Shown one piece after another: positions 52,924-61,656 of a DNA stretch of 64,000 nt (position 1 is the stretch's first letter; every line of letters starts with the position of its first letter). This DNA comes from Lutibacter sp. A80. GTDB lineage: Bacteria > Bacteroidota > Bacteroidia > Flavobacteriales > Flavobacteriaceae. The stretch is taken from NCBI RefSeq assembly GCF_022429645.1, contig NZ_CP092480.1, positions 3,640,501 to 3,704,500 on the forward strand. The letters run 5' to 3'. The notes beneath the pieces are model-generated. The model did no database searches. It was not told where the DNA came from and worked only from the letters and a program-made list of their open reading frames with translations. The translations under genes were made by a program, and so were the position numbers.

Positions 52924-55272
52924 TATTTCAAACAAACCTTTACTATTAAGTTTAAACTTTTTGGTTTTACCGTTTTTAATGCTGTAAATACCCTTTTTGT
53001 TAGGTGTTCCTTTAATTGTGGCTTTGGTTAATTTACCTTTTCCCCATGCAATATCAACTTCAAAACCACCTCTAGTTTTTAAGCCTTTAACTTCACCTTG
53101 TTTCCAAGTATCTGGTAGGGCAGGTAATAATTCTATAGTACCGGTTTGAGATTGTAAAAGCATTTCAACCATACCTGCAGCACCTCCCATATTCCCATCT
53201 AATTGAAATGGTGGATGCGCACACAATAGGTTTTGATAAGTACCACCTCCATTTGCCATTCTAATTTCTTTTGAATACACAGGGTTTAATAAATTTTGAA
53301 GTAATTTATGCGCACGGTTTCCATCTTTTAGTCGTGCCCAAAAATTAACTTTCCATCCTAAAGACCAACCAGTTCCACTATCACCTCTTGCGTTTAAAGT
53401 AACTTTAGCAGCATCTGCTAATTTAGGTGTGTTTGTTGTAGATATTTGATTTCCAGGATACAGTGCAAATAGGTGAGAAATATGGCGGTGCTTGCTGTTA
53501 GGGTCATCTACATCTTCGTTCCATTCTTGTAATTGTCCCCAACTACCAATTTTAGGTTTTAAAATTGCATCTCTAACTTCTTTTGCTTTTTTTGTAAAAT
53601 CATCATCAATATTTAAAACTTTTGCAGCTTTAATACAGTTGTTAAGTAAATCCCAAGCTATTTGATGATCCATAGATGCTCCATTAGAAATTCCGCCATG
53701 TTCCGGAGAATATGAAGGAGTTGAAACTAAATTTCCTTGGTTATCTAAAGTTAAATAATCAATCCAAAATAAAGCAGCTTCTTTCATAACTGGATATGCT
53801 TTTGATTTTAAAAATTCAGAATCTTGAGTAAAATCATAATGATCCCATAAATGTTGAGAAAACCATCCAGCTCCACCTGGAAAAAATCCCCAAGGAATTC
53901 CCCATCCTGGTGAAGTATATCCAAAAGCATTGCACATAGTATTTACCATCCAACCTCTGGTATCAAAAAATTCTTTTGAAGCTAATTTACCTGGTTCTAC
54001 AAGACTTTCTATATAATTTAAAAAAGGCACATGACATTCCGATAAATTTGTGAGTTCAGCAGGCCAATAAATCATTTGTAAATTTATATTACTATGATAA
54101 TCTGCGGCCCAAGGAGCACTTGTGGAGTTATTCCATTTTCCTTGTAAATGCATAGACATTGTTTTTGGGCGACTTCCAGAAATCATTAAGTAACGTGCGT
54201 ATTGAAAGTATAAAACCTCTATTCCAACAGTGTTTTGGCTTGTATAATAATTTTCTAATCTTTTATCTGTAGGTAATTCTGGAAAAGAATTTCCTTCTAT
54301 ATTTAATTGAACTCTATCAAATAAATTGGTATAATCTGCTATATGTTCAGCTTTTAAATCGTTGTATGAAATTAAAGCAGCACTTTCTATATTTTTTGTA
54401 TTGATGGCTTTGTAATCTGTTCCACTATAATTAGGGTATTTTAATAAAAAGGAAGTTGCAGCAGCATGTAAAATGGTAACTTCTTTTGCATCTTTTATAT
54501 AAATTATACCATTTTTATAACTTACTGTACCTTCAGTAATTTTAAAATGTAATTTAGTTTCGAATCCCATTCCGTTATCTGGAACTTTTCCTTGAAAACT
54601 ATAAGTATTGTTAGTGAAATTTTCTTTTACTAAAGCATGTGGCGTTTTAAATCGAATTTCATAACTGGTTTTCTTAGAACTTTTAAAGTTATAAACCATT
54701 AGGTTTTTAGGGTAATTTCCAAAAAATTCACGGTTGTATGTGGTGCCATCTACTTCAAAATGTACTTTAGCTATAGCTTTATTAATATCTAAACTACGTT
54801 TGTAATTTGTAATTTCACCCTTTTTATGTGCTACTTTTACAAAAATATCTCCCATAGTTTGTTGAGAGCCGTAATCTCCAAATTCTGCTGTATATTTTTT
54901 ACCGTTATTTATTTTACCAACAAAAGATTTTTTAACTAAAGAGTCCGCTTTTTTATATGCACCTTCCTTTAGAAAGTCTCTAACTTTGGGTAAGTTTTTA
55001 TAAGCATTTTTTTGAATTCCAAAATTGTAATCTGGATTAGAATCTGGACCACCAGACCATAAGGTTCCTTCAGAAAATTGAATATGTTCTTCTGCGGGGT
55101 CTCCAAAAATCATAGCGCCAATATAACCATTTCCAATAGGTAGTGCTTCTGTCATCCAATCAACGGCAGGTGTGTTATACCAAAGTTCTAAAGGTTGCTT
55201 TTCTTGGCCATTTATTTGAAGGTTTAACAATAAAATAAAAGTTAATAATGTAAGTCTTGAAAGAGGCTTCAT
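52912..55272 (-). CDS. GH95 family alpha-L-fucosidase-type glycoside hydrolase
   Basis: Secreted glycosidase of 786 residues (signal peptide about 1-22). The N-terminal beta domain starts LELWYNTPAVDWMTEALPIG with GTLWSGGPDS. The catalytic (alpha/alpha)6 barrel has HSNINLQMIYWPAELTNLSE (the two catalytic-site asparagines), LQEWNEDVDD (acid glutamate) and HPPFQLDGNMGGAAG (aspartate), matching bifidobacterial AfcA. It probably releases alpha-1,2-linked fucose or a related sugar (galactose specificity also occurs). No SusC/D pair is next to it. A minus-strand TATTTTTG box lies 20 bases upstream. Confidence 0.9.
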   Translation of the reverse strand: MKPLSRLTLLTFILLLNLQINGQEKQPLELWYNTPAVDWMTEALPIGNGYIGAMIFGDPAEEHIQFSEGTLWSGGPDSNPDYNFGIQKNAYKNLPKVRDFLKEGAYKKADSLVKKSFVGKINNGKKYTAEFGDYGSQQTMGDIFVKVAHKKGEITNYKRSLDINKAIAKVHFEVDGTTYNREFFGNYPKNLMVYNFKSSKKTSYEIRFKTPHALVKENFTNNTYSFQGKVPDNGMGFETKLHFKITEGTVSYKNGIIYIKDAKEVTILHAAATSFLLKYPNYSGTDYKAINTKNIESAALISYNDLKAEHIADYTNLFDRVQLNIEGNSFPELPTDKRLENYYTSQNTVGIEVLYFQYARYLMISGSRPKTMSMHLQGKWNNSTSAPWAADYHSNINLQMIYWPAELTNLSECHVPFLNYIESLVEPGKLASKEFFDTRGWMVNTMCNAFGYTSPGWGIPWGFFPGGAGWFSQHLWDHYDFTQDSEFLKSKAYPVMKEAALFWIDYLTLDNQGNLVSTPSYSPEHGGISNGASMDHQIAWDLLNNCIKAAKVLNIDDDFTKKAKEVRDAILKPKIGSWGQLQEWNEDVDDPNSKHRHISHLFALYPGNQISTTNTPKLADAAKVTLNARGDSGTGWSLGWKVNFWARLKDGNRAHKLLQNLLNPVYSKEIRMANGGGTYQNLLCAHPPFQLDGNMGGAAGMVEMLLQSQTGTIELLPALPDTWKQGEVKGLKTRGGFEVDIAWGKGKLTKATIKGTPNKKGIYSIKNGKTKKFKLNSKGLFEILKY

Positions 55273-55291
55273 ATTTAAAAAATTTGAATTT

Positions 55292-55299
55292 CAAAAATA
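55292..55299 (-). promoter_or_regulatory. Possible -7 element of the GH95 gene
   Basis: TATTTTTG on the minus strand, 19 bases before the start codon; a TTTG lies 25 bases upstream of it, a little far. Confidence 0.45.
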
Positions 55300-55343
55300 A
55301 ATAAATTAAGCCTATTTTATATTACAAACTGTTGATATTTTCT

Positions 55344-56321
55344 TTATTGTTTAGAATAATTAATCCAAGATTTTATGCGGTTAACATACATTTTTAAATA
55401 ATTTTCTGTTAAAAATATATTAGACCAATCAAATCTTTGTGCTTGAACACCTAAATAAAATAATTGTATTGCTGTTGCAGCACTTGGTAATAATTTTAAT
55501 TCTGTTTTTGTGAGATTTAAAATACTTTGATATCCACTTAAAAAATGATTTAATTTAAGTTCATATTCTTTTTTATCCAATTCAATATTAAAAAGTTGAT
55601 TTGTAAAGTATGCCACGTCAAATAGTAACCAACCATTTCCACAAAAATCAAAATCAAATATGGTAATTTCATTTTCATTTGTAATATTCATATTATCATA
55701 CCAAATGTCTAGATGTACAATTCCACTTTTAATTTGTGTTGCATCTGCTTGTTTAAAAAGTTTACAAATTAAGTTTCCTTGTTCTTTAATAAATTTCATT
55801 TCAGGCAATGCTTCAGAGTAATAATTACAAGCATATTTGTAAGGAAATTGAACCAATGTTTCTGAAGTATAATTAATACGATTTACATTTTTGTTATGTG
55901 TAACTTTATGAAAACCAGCAATAAGCTTACCAATTTTAAAGCAAGTTTCAGGAGTCATAAATCGTACTTTTTTCCCTTCAGCAAAAGAAAAAAGCACAAC
56001 AAATCGATTACCTTCAGGAGCATTAATTTCTTGAATTAAGTTTCCTTTTTTATTTTTAATAGGAAATGAAACACTTAAATTATGAGTAGCTAATTCATTT
56101 AAAAGTTGAAGTTCTTCTTTAATTTCTTGTTTAGTTCGCCAATTATAACTGTAAACTCTTAACGCGTATTTGGTGTTATTAGTTGTGATAAAATACGTAT
56201 GGTTAATACCTGTTCTATATAGTTTACAAGTACTATTTGTAGGTAAATTATAGTTTTCTATTACAAATTTACCTAGATGATTTTCAGAAAGTGTTGAGGC
56301 TGAAACTGGAAAAGCTGTCAT
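55344..56321 (-). CDS. APH-family phosphotransferase
   Basis: Small-molecule kinase of 325 residues with the aminoglycoside phosphotransferase/choline kinase fold. The catalytic loop HLDIWYDNM has the HxDxxxxN pattern, followed by the metal aspartate in IFDFDFCGNG. The N-terminal lobe has TYFITTNNTKYALRVYSYNW. The substrate is uncertain; homoserine kinase type II and sugar or amino-alcohol kinases share this form. It starts 10 bases after the sugar dehydrogenase gene ends, so the two are probably one transcript. Confidence 0.8.
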   Translation of the reverse strand: MTAFPVSASTLSENHLGKFVIENYNLPTNSTCKLYRTGINHTYFITTNNTKYALRVYSYNWRTKQEIKEELQLLNELATHNLSVSFPIKNKKGNLIQEINAPEGNRFVVLFSFAEGKKVRFMTPETCFKIGKLIAGFHKVTHNKNVNRINYTSETLVQFPYKYACNYYSEALPEMKFIKEQGNLICKLFKQADATQIKSGIVHLDIWYDNMNITNENEITIFDFDFCGNGWLLFDVAYFTNQLFNIELDKKEYELKLNHFLSGYQSILNLTKTELKLLPSAATAIQLFYLGVQAQRFDWSNIFLTENYLKMYVNRIKSWINYSKQ

Positions 56322-56331
56322 TAATAATTTT

Positions 56332-57465
56332 TTAAAGTGATGGTGTTAAACGTACAATTCCTAAATTTTGGACAGCCACGTAAATATAACCATCAGGAGC
56401 TTGACGTACACAACGTATACGACCAATATTTTCTAGTAATTTTTCTTCTTTTACTACTTTATTGTTTTCTAAAACACAACGACTTATATATTGAAATTTT
56501 AAAGAACCGACCAGTACATTTCCTTTCCAGTTTGGATATTTATCGCTTGTAACAAATGTCATTCCGCTTGGCGCAATAGAAGGAGTCCAATGGTGAATAG
56601 GGTTTTCCATTCCTTTAATAGAAGTTTTATCAGTAAATTTTGTACCGCTGTAATTAACCCCAAAAGACGCTTTTGGCCATCCATAATTTTTACCAGCTTT
56701 TATAATATTTATTTCATCGCCACCTTTTGGACCGTGTTCGTGTATCCAAATTTCACCAGTTATCGGGTGCAATGCCATTCCTTGTGGATTTCTATGTCCG
56801 TAAGAATAGATTGCCTTTTTAGCATTTTTTGTATTGTAAAAAGGGTTGTCTGTTGGAATTGTACCATCACTGTTTATTCTATAAATTTTTCCGGCATCTT
56901 TAGTAATATGTTGTGGATTTTCATCTCTAACATAACGATCCCCAATTGAAAAATATAAATAACCATCTTTGTCAAATTCTATGCGAGATCCAAAATGTGT
57001 TCCGCTTTTTGTGTTTGGAGTAGCTTTGTATAATACCTTGGTTTCAGTTAGAGCACCATCTTTTAATTTTGCTCTCATAATAGTTGTATTTCCACCATTA
57101 CCATCGTTTTCTATGTTTGAAGCGTACGATAAATACAACCAACCATTTTTGCTATAATTTGGATCTAATTCAATATCTAATAAACCACCTTGACCTCTAG
57201 CAAAAACTTCTGGTACATTTTTAATACTAGTTTTTACACCGTTTTTAAAATGAATTAATTCACCTTTTAATTCTGTAATTAATAGAGAATTATCTGGTAA
57301 AAAAACCATGCTCCAAGGAATATCCATATCACTAACAATGGTTTCTACTTCAAAAGAAGAATGAGTGTTATTTACCATTTGCATAGCTAATTTTTCTGAA
57401 GGTTTTTCTTTACAAGAAATTAGTAGCATTACTATAAAGCTGAAAAATAAAGTAGAATATTTCAT
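56332..57465 (-). CDS. PQQ-dependent sugar dehydrogenase-like lipoprotein
   Basis: 377-residue lipoprotein (lipobox LLISC). It forms a six-bladed propeller of the soluble glucose/aldose-sugar dehydrogenase family: DMDIPWSMVFLPDNSLLITE, GGLLDIELDPNYSKNGWLYLSY, GTHFGSRIEFDKDGYLYFSIGD, YSYGHRNPQGMALHP and HGPKGGDEINIIKAGKNYGW. The conserved histidine and arginine residues that hold PQQ in family members are present. Whether the organism makes or scavenges PQQ cannot be seen here. It is cotranscribed with the kinase downstream. Confidence 0.88.
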   Translation of the reverse strand: MKYSTLFFSFIVMLLISCKEKPSEKLAMQMVNNTHSSFEVETIVSDMDIPWSMVFLPDNSLLITELKGELIHFKNGVKTSIKNVPEVFARGQGGLLDIELDPNYSKNGWLYLSYASNIENDGNGGNTTIMRAKLKDGALTETKVLYKATPNTKSGTHFGSRIEFDKDGYLYFSIGDRYVRDENPQHITKDAGKIYRINSDGTIPTDNPFYNTKNAKKAIYSYGHRNPQGMALHPITGEIWIHEHGPKGGDEINIIKAGKNYGWPKASFGVNYSGTKFTDKTSIKGMENPIHHWTPSIAPSGMTFVTSDKYPNWKGNVLVGSLKFQYISRCVLENNKVVKEEKLLENIGRIRCVRQAPDGYIYVAVQNLGIVRLTPSL

Positions 57466-57487
57466 AAGATATAAATTTTAGTATTCT

Positions 57488-57578
57488 TGTCATTCCAGTC
57501 TCTCGACTTCGCTCAAGATAAACTTCGGCAGGAATCTACATGTTATAAAAACAGATTCCAATCTATGTAGAATTGACA
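57488..57578. repeat. Intergenic repeat with TCGACTTCGCTCA core
   Basis: Begins TGTCATTCC and ends GAATTGACA. The inner 35 bases (57503-57537) match 60319-60353 with one difference. Confidence 0.6.
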
Positions 57579-57628
57579 ATTAGTTTTAAAAAAACAAAAT
57601 ATGTTTTAAATATATAATATACAATTTT

Positions 57629-59557
57629 TTATTTTAACACTGTAAACTCAATTGCTGAAGATGTAAAAACAGTATGTGTTTGTGTTTTAAAATCTTCTTC
57701 TTTCGCTTTAAAAATATTATCTACATACGTTTGTGGATTTAAATCAATTAACGGAAACCAAGTACTTTGCACTTGAATTTGTAGTTTATGCCCTTTTTTA
57801 AATGTATGATGTATATCTTGTAATTTAATATTCACAGCAGTTTTTTTGTTTGGAATAAAAGGTTCTGGATAGGTGAAACTGTTTCTAAATTTTCCTCGCA
57901 TAACTTCGCTACGCACCATTAAATGATAATTGCTCATTTTTAAATGATTTTGCATATCCTTATTATTTTCTTTAGAATCTGAAGGATGTACATCAATAAT
58001 TTTTACAATCCAATCGGCAGCTGTTCCAGTTGTTGCTACTTGTAATTTTGCTAAAATTTCTCCGCTAATTGTAATTTCTTCATCTAAAAAATCGGTTTCA
58101 AACACTAAAACATCACTTCTTCTGGCGGCGAAACGTTGATCATCTGTCATATATTTTCTAGGTGTAAAAACCGTTTTAATATCTTCGGAATACGGAACAG
58201 GTTTTTTAATATTACTAATAAATTGAATACCTATTTCTTTTCCTTTTTTAGAAGTTAATTCTTGATTATCACTTAAATAAAACGTTTCTTTTTCAGAATT
58301 TTCTGGTGGCCAAACATTATAACTATTCCATTCTTTTTTTCCAGTATCATACACATAAGCTTCAGGTAAACCAGTATTTTTATTACCACTTCCTTTTAAA
58401 AAATGGTTAAAGAATTTAGTTTCAATTTGTTCTTGAAACTTTATAGAGATGGAATCGCCAAAATAATAATTTCCAACACTATTTTTAGTTTTGGTACTTG
58501 CCCATTGTCCGTGACTCCAAGGTCCAAAAACTAAAGTATTATAATTGTCTTTATTGTATTTCTCTATGGTTTTGTAGGTTTCTAAAGGACCGTATAGATC
58601 TTCAGCATCAAAAGCACCACCAACTACCATTGTTGCTACGTGTGTTTTTACATTTTTTAAGTGCTGAATAAGACCTTTACTTTGCCAAACTTCATCGTAA
58701 TTTGGATGTTCTTTCAGTTCATTCCAAAAGAAATCACTTGTGTTCTCACTGTTTTTTAATGCAGGATTGTCTAATTTTTCATATTCAAAAAAGTGATCTA
58801 AATTACTTAAAGGACCAGCATCTAAAAAAAACTGATATTGATCTTTTGTTTTAAGGTCTGGAATTTTGTACCATGCTGTATCAGTAGGTGTATCTTTTGG
58901 AGTTCCAAACAATGGAACTGCTCTAAAATAACTCAATAAAAAAGCACCATTATGGTGAAAATCATCGAAATAAAAATCGGCAATACTAGCTTGTGGTGAT
59001 GCAGCTTTTAAAGCAGGATGCGCATCAATAGTTGAATATGTACTATAAAAACCAGGATAACTAATTCCCCAAGTACCAACATTTCCGTTGTTGTTTTCTA
59101 TATTTTTTACTAGCCAATCAATAGTATCATACGTATCGGAACTTTCATCAACAAAAGTGCTATCTTTTTTGTTTGGAATATAGGCGCGCATATTGTCGTA
59201 GGTTCCTTCACTCATCCAACGTCCACGCACATCTTGATATACCACAATATTGCCTTCTTTCATTAAATGTTCGTTTGGTGCAATACGTGTTTTAAACTTA
59301 TTTGCTCCATAAGGTCTGGTACTGTAAGGTGTGCGTTGTAATAAAATAGGGTAGGCTTTACTAGTATCTTTTGGTGTGTAAATTGAGGTAAATAGTTTAG
59401 CACCATCGCGCATAGTGATGGTAGTTTCTATTTTGTTGTAATTTTCTTGAACATAATTTGTTTTTTCTTGGGTAAATTCAGTACTGTTGTTTTTACAAGA
59501 AAATAGTGTAGTAATTGTTAATATTAATGCAATTACTTTAAAAGTGTTGTTTTTCAT
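57629..59557 (-). CDS. CocE/NonD-family X-Pro-type serine hydrolase lipoprotein
   Basis: 642 residues from the start I choose (59557, MKNNTFKV), which opens a lipoprotein signal with lipobox LFSC; an in-frame ATG at 59617 would add 20 residues. It has an alpha/beta hydrolase of the S15/CocE group: GAKLFTSIYTPKD, QDVRGRWMSEG, the nucleophile elbow GTWGISYPG (Ser), and the histidine in GPWSHGQW. A C-terminal jelly-roll follows (ILAKLQVATTGTAADWIVKI). It is probably an envelope peptidase or acylase; the natural substrate is unknown. Confidence 0.88.
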   Translation of the reverse strand: MKNNTFKVIALILTITTLFSCKNNSTEFTQEKTNYVQENYNKIETTITMRDGAKLFTSIYTPKDTSKAYPILLQRTPYSTRPYGANKFKTRIAPNEHLMKEGNIVVYQDVRGRWMSEGTYDNMRAYIPNKKDSTFVDESSDTYDTIDWLVKNIENNNGNVGTWGISYPGFYSTYSTIDAHPALKAASPQASIADFYFDDFHHNGAFLLSYFRAVPLFGTPKDTPTDTAWYKIPDLKTKDQYQFFLDAGPLSNLDHFFEYEKLDNPALKNSENTSDFFWNELKEHPNYDEVWQSKGLIQHLKNVKTHVATMVVGGAFDAEDLYGPLETYKTIEKYNKDNYNTLVFGPWSHGQWASTKTKNSVGNYYFGDSISIKFQEQIETKFFNHFLKGSGNKNTGLPEAYVYDTGKKEWNSYNVWPPENSEKETFYLSDNQELTSKKGKEIGIQFISNIKKPVPYSEDIKTVFTPRKYMTDDQRFAARRSDVLVFETDFLDEEITISGEILAKLQVATTGTAADWIVKIIDVHPSDSKENNKDMQNHLKMSNYHLMVRSEVMRGKFRNSFTYPEPFIPNKKTAVNIKLQDIHHTFKKGHKLQIQVQSTWFPLIDLNPQTYVDNIFKAKEEDFKTQTHTVFTSSAIEFTVLK

Positions 59558-59611
59558 TAATGGAAGAGTTGATTTAGTGGTAAATCTACAAAAAAAATAG
59601 CATTTATAATT

Positions 59612-59649
59612 CGTCATTGCGAGGGAGGTAGGACCGTGGAAATCTTTTT
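59612..59649. repeat. CGTCATTGCGAGGGAGG-type intergenic repeat
   Basis: CGTCATTGCGAGGGAGGTAG followed by GACCGTGGAAATCTTTTT. It resembles widespread short intergenic repeats (established in general terms); single copy in this window. Confidence 0.45.
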
Positions 59650-59679
59650 GATAAAGCCTTAATTATTATAAGTTTATTG

Positions 59680-60063
59680 TTAGCTTATATTTAAAATAGT
59701 ATAAAATAACAAGCACCAACCACAAACTAATAGTAAGCCACCAAGCGGTGTAATTGGACCTAGAAATCGTAATTTTTTATTTTTTGCTGAAGATAATACC
59801 AATCCATAAATACTAAAAGAGAATAAAATAATACCAGCCATAAAACTATATACCATATATTTTTCTGAAGCAGTTTCTAAATTGAAATTAAATCCGATTA
59901 CTAATAAAACTATTGCGTGGTACATTTGGTATTTTACACCAGTTTCAAAACTTTTTAATTGGTCTGTATTCAGTATTTTTTTTAAAGCATGTGCTCCAAA
60001 AGCTCCAAATATAACTGCTAAACCTCCGAAAATACTGGCGAAAAGTAAGGTGAATTGTTGCAT
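59680..60063 (-). CDS. DUF423 family membrane protein
   Basis: 127 residues, four membrane helices (about 5-25, 45-62, 68-90 and 100-124). N-terminal FGGLAVIFGAFGAHALKK and later YQMYHAIVLL with ITPLGGLLLVCGW are characteristic of DUF423 (YgdD-like). Function is unknown. It stands alone, between the hydrolase gene and the repeat-rich gap. Confidence 0.87.
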   Translation of the reverse strand: MQQFTLLFASIFGGLAVIFGAFGAHALKKILNTDQLKSFETGVKYQMYHAIVLLVIGFNFNLETASEKYMVYSFMAGIILFSFSIYGLVLSSAKNKKLRFLGPITPLGGLLLVCGWCLLFYTILNIS

Positions 60064-60208
60064 TTAATACGTTTGTTTAATTTGAGTAAAAGTAGTTATT
60101 AATCTAAAAATAGCAAGCCTGATTTATAGTAAGGTTTTTTTCTACTTAAGTGTAAGGAATCCGTAAAATTTTGTTTTCTAGTGAAATAAAGCAATATTAA
60201 CTTGCCAA

Positions 60209-60225
60209 TTTTTTTTTTTTTTTTT
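60209..60225. repeat. Homopolymer run of 17 T
   Basis: Uninterrupted T tract in the intergenic gap. It is a site prone to slippage and also to sequencing error. Confidence 0.8.
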
Positions 60226-60303
60226 ATAAATTTAACTTGAAAAAGAGTAAAAGTTGTACTATGAAACATGCAAAACCAATAAAATTTCCATTTTATTTTA
60301 AAC

Positions 60304-60358
60304 TGTCATTTCTGCCTTTCGACTTCGCTCAAGATAAACTTTGGCAGGAATCTCATCC
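60304..60358. repeat. Intergenic repeat with TCGACTTCGCTCA core
   Basis: TGTCATTTCTGCCTT then a 35-base core (60319-60353) nearly identical to 57503-57537. Translated, it gives the nonsense peptide ...FDFAQDKLWQES, a known spurious product of such repeats. Confidence 0.65.
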
Positions 60359-60378
60359 TTATTATCTAAACAGAAAAA

Positions 60379-60475
60379 TCCTCTGTTTGTAAAATTTTAA
60401 GAACACAATACGCTAATAAAATGTTTAACCTAAAACCAACTAACTATGACCTAGCTAATTAATACAAACAGAGGA
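60379..60475. repeat. 13-bp inverted repeat with 71-base spacer
   Basis: TCCTCTGTTTGTA (60379-60391) and TACAAACAGAGGA (60463-60475), perfect. The spacer contains ATG at 60421 opening a 13-codon frame that stops exactly at the right arm. It lies 86 bases upstream of the small secreted gene. Confidence 0.6.
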
Positions 60476-60561
60476 AAGTGTTGCAAAAGTAATACTCCTC
60501 GCAGAATTAAAAAAATATAAAGCGCAATTACGCGCTATTAATTAATTTAAATTTTAATAAA

Positions 60562-60828
60562 ATGAAAAGAATAATTTTTAGTATGGTATTTGTATTTGCA
60601 ACTGTAAGTTTTGTCAATGCAAATTCTAAAGTTGAATCAAATACTGTTTTATCATTAGACAGTAAGACTGAAGTTTTAGATTCATGTGATGAGGCGGCAT
60701 TTGATGCTGGAGAATCTGAGGCAGAGGCAGGAGGTTCTGACGAATCAATATTTAATCATATGAATTTGGCATATGCTCTTTGCATGGGATATTCTTGGGA
60801 AGAAATTGATGCTGCTGGTAATATATAG
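60562..60828 (+). CDS. Small secreted acidic protein, unknown
   Basis: 88 residues: signal peptide about 1-20 (MKRIIFSMVFVFATVSFVNA), then a short acidic mature part with many Asp, Glu, Ala and Gly (EAAFDAGESEAEAGGSDES) and two cysteines (LDSCDEA, ALCMGYSW) that could form one disulfide. The C terminus is WEEIDAAGNI. I do not recognise the family. It is a single gene, with a terminator hairpin 21 bases after its stop and GLPGLI and receptor genes beyond. It could be a secreted peptide or a stress-induced envelope protein; no function is assigned. Confidence 0.75.
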   Translation: MKRIIFSMVFVFATVSFVNANSKVESNTVLSLDSKTEVLDSCDEAAFDAGESEAEAGGSDESIFNHMNLAYALCMGYSWEEIDAAGNI

Positions 60829-60849
60829 TAAAACGATAATTAATAAAAT

Positions 60850-60878
60850 AAGGAGGAGTAATACAATAACTCCTCTTT
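60850..60878 (+). terminator. Intrinsic terminator of the small secreted gene
   Basis: GAGGAGT (60853-60859) pairs with ACTCCTC (60869-60875), extended by A/U pairs, then TTTATTTTG. Confidence 0.7.
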
Positions 60879-60907
60879 ATTTTGTTTTGTAATTTAAAAT
60901 AATTAAA

Positions 60908-61633
60908 ATGAAAAAAATAACATTAATTCTATTTATTATTTTTCCAATAATAAATATTATTGCACAAAACAAAGATATTTATGGTAGTGTTTATTATAAA
61001 TTCGCACTAAATAAAAATGAAATTACTAAGAGAAATAATGCAAAAAAGAATGTAAAGGACATGTATAAAGGATTATATGAATTTATTGCTGATGTTAAGT
61101 TTAAATTAGAATTTGTAAATAAAAAATCAATTTTCTCCGTAAAGGATGAATTGGATAATGGATTAAAACCAAAAGGAGCGTCAATTGCAAGTAAATTAAT
61201 AAGTAACGGCAGCTATTATTGCGACCTGAATGAAGATATACAATTGAGAAAAGTTGATGGAGAAATATTAGTAGAAACACAACCATCAAATATAAAATGG
61301 ATACTAACACAAGAGACTAAAAAAATTAATAATTATTTATGCTACAAAGCGATTTCTAGCGTAACAAATAAAAACTCAACGGGTGTATATACATTCGAAA
61401 TAATAGCTTGGTATACTCCAGAAATATCAGTAGCCTCTGGGCCGAAACAATTTGTTGGTTTACCTGGGTTAGTATTGGAGTTAAAAGATACACATTATAC
61501 CTTTTTTGCAACGGAAATTGTTTTGTTTCCTAAAGAAAAACCTATAATTAAACCATTTAAAGGTAAAATTATTACAGAAGAGAAATATCAAGAAAGAATT
61601 AGAGAAATGATGGGGGGCTTTATTAAGAGATAA
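60908..61633 (+). CDS. GLPGLI family protein
   Basis: Exported protein of 241 residues (signal peptide about 1-19). It carries the family hallmark KQFVGLPGLVLELKD near residue 180, preceded by YKAISSVTNK and IIAWYTPEISVASGP, all usual in the TIGR01200 family of Bacteroidota. The molecular function is unknown. Members are often encoded next to outer-membrane receptors, as here, where a receptor gene starts 23 bases downstream, so the two probably form an operon. Confidence 0.88.
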   Translation: MKKITLILFIIFPIINIIAQNKDIYGSVYYKFALNKNEITKRNNAKKNVKDMYKGLYEFIADVKFKLEFVNKKSIFSVKDELDNGLKPKGASIASKLISNGSYYCDLNEDIQLRKVDGEILVETQPSNIKWILTQETKKINNYLCYKAISSVTNKNSTGVYTFEIIAWYTPEISVASGPKQFVGLPGLVLELKDTHYTFFATEIVLFPKEKPIIKPFKGKIITEEKYQERIREMMGGFIKR

Positions 61634-61656
61634 ATATTTTTGAAAGAATTTAGTGT

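Larger units (their letters stand above)
60064..60561. other. Gene-poor stretch with T tract, repeat and long inverted repeat
   Basis: 498 bases. It holds a run of 17 T (60209-60225), a TGTCATT...TCGACTTCGCTCA repeat (60304-60358), a 13-bp inverted repeat (60379-60475) and a small hairpin AGCGC-N6-GCGCT (60521-60536) just before the small secreted gene. Confidence 0.7.

Noticed and set aside
56590-56949. Plus-strand open frame of 119 codons
   Set aside because: Antisense to the PQQ-type dehydrogenase gene, which has conserved motifs over the same bases.
60209-60225. T17 run as a phase-variation switch
   Set aside because: It is about 340 bases upstream of the next gene and not placed between promoter elements, so I list it only as a repeat.
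60261-60392. Short open frame of 43 codons (MKHAKPIKF...)
   Set aside because: Most of it is translation of the TCGACTTCGCTCA repeat (FDFAQDKLWQES), a recognised kind of false gene call.
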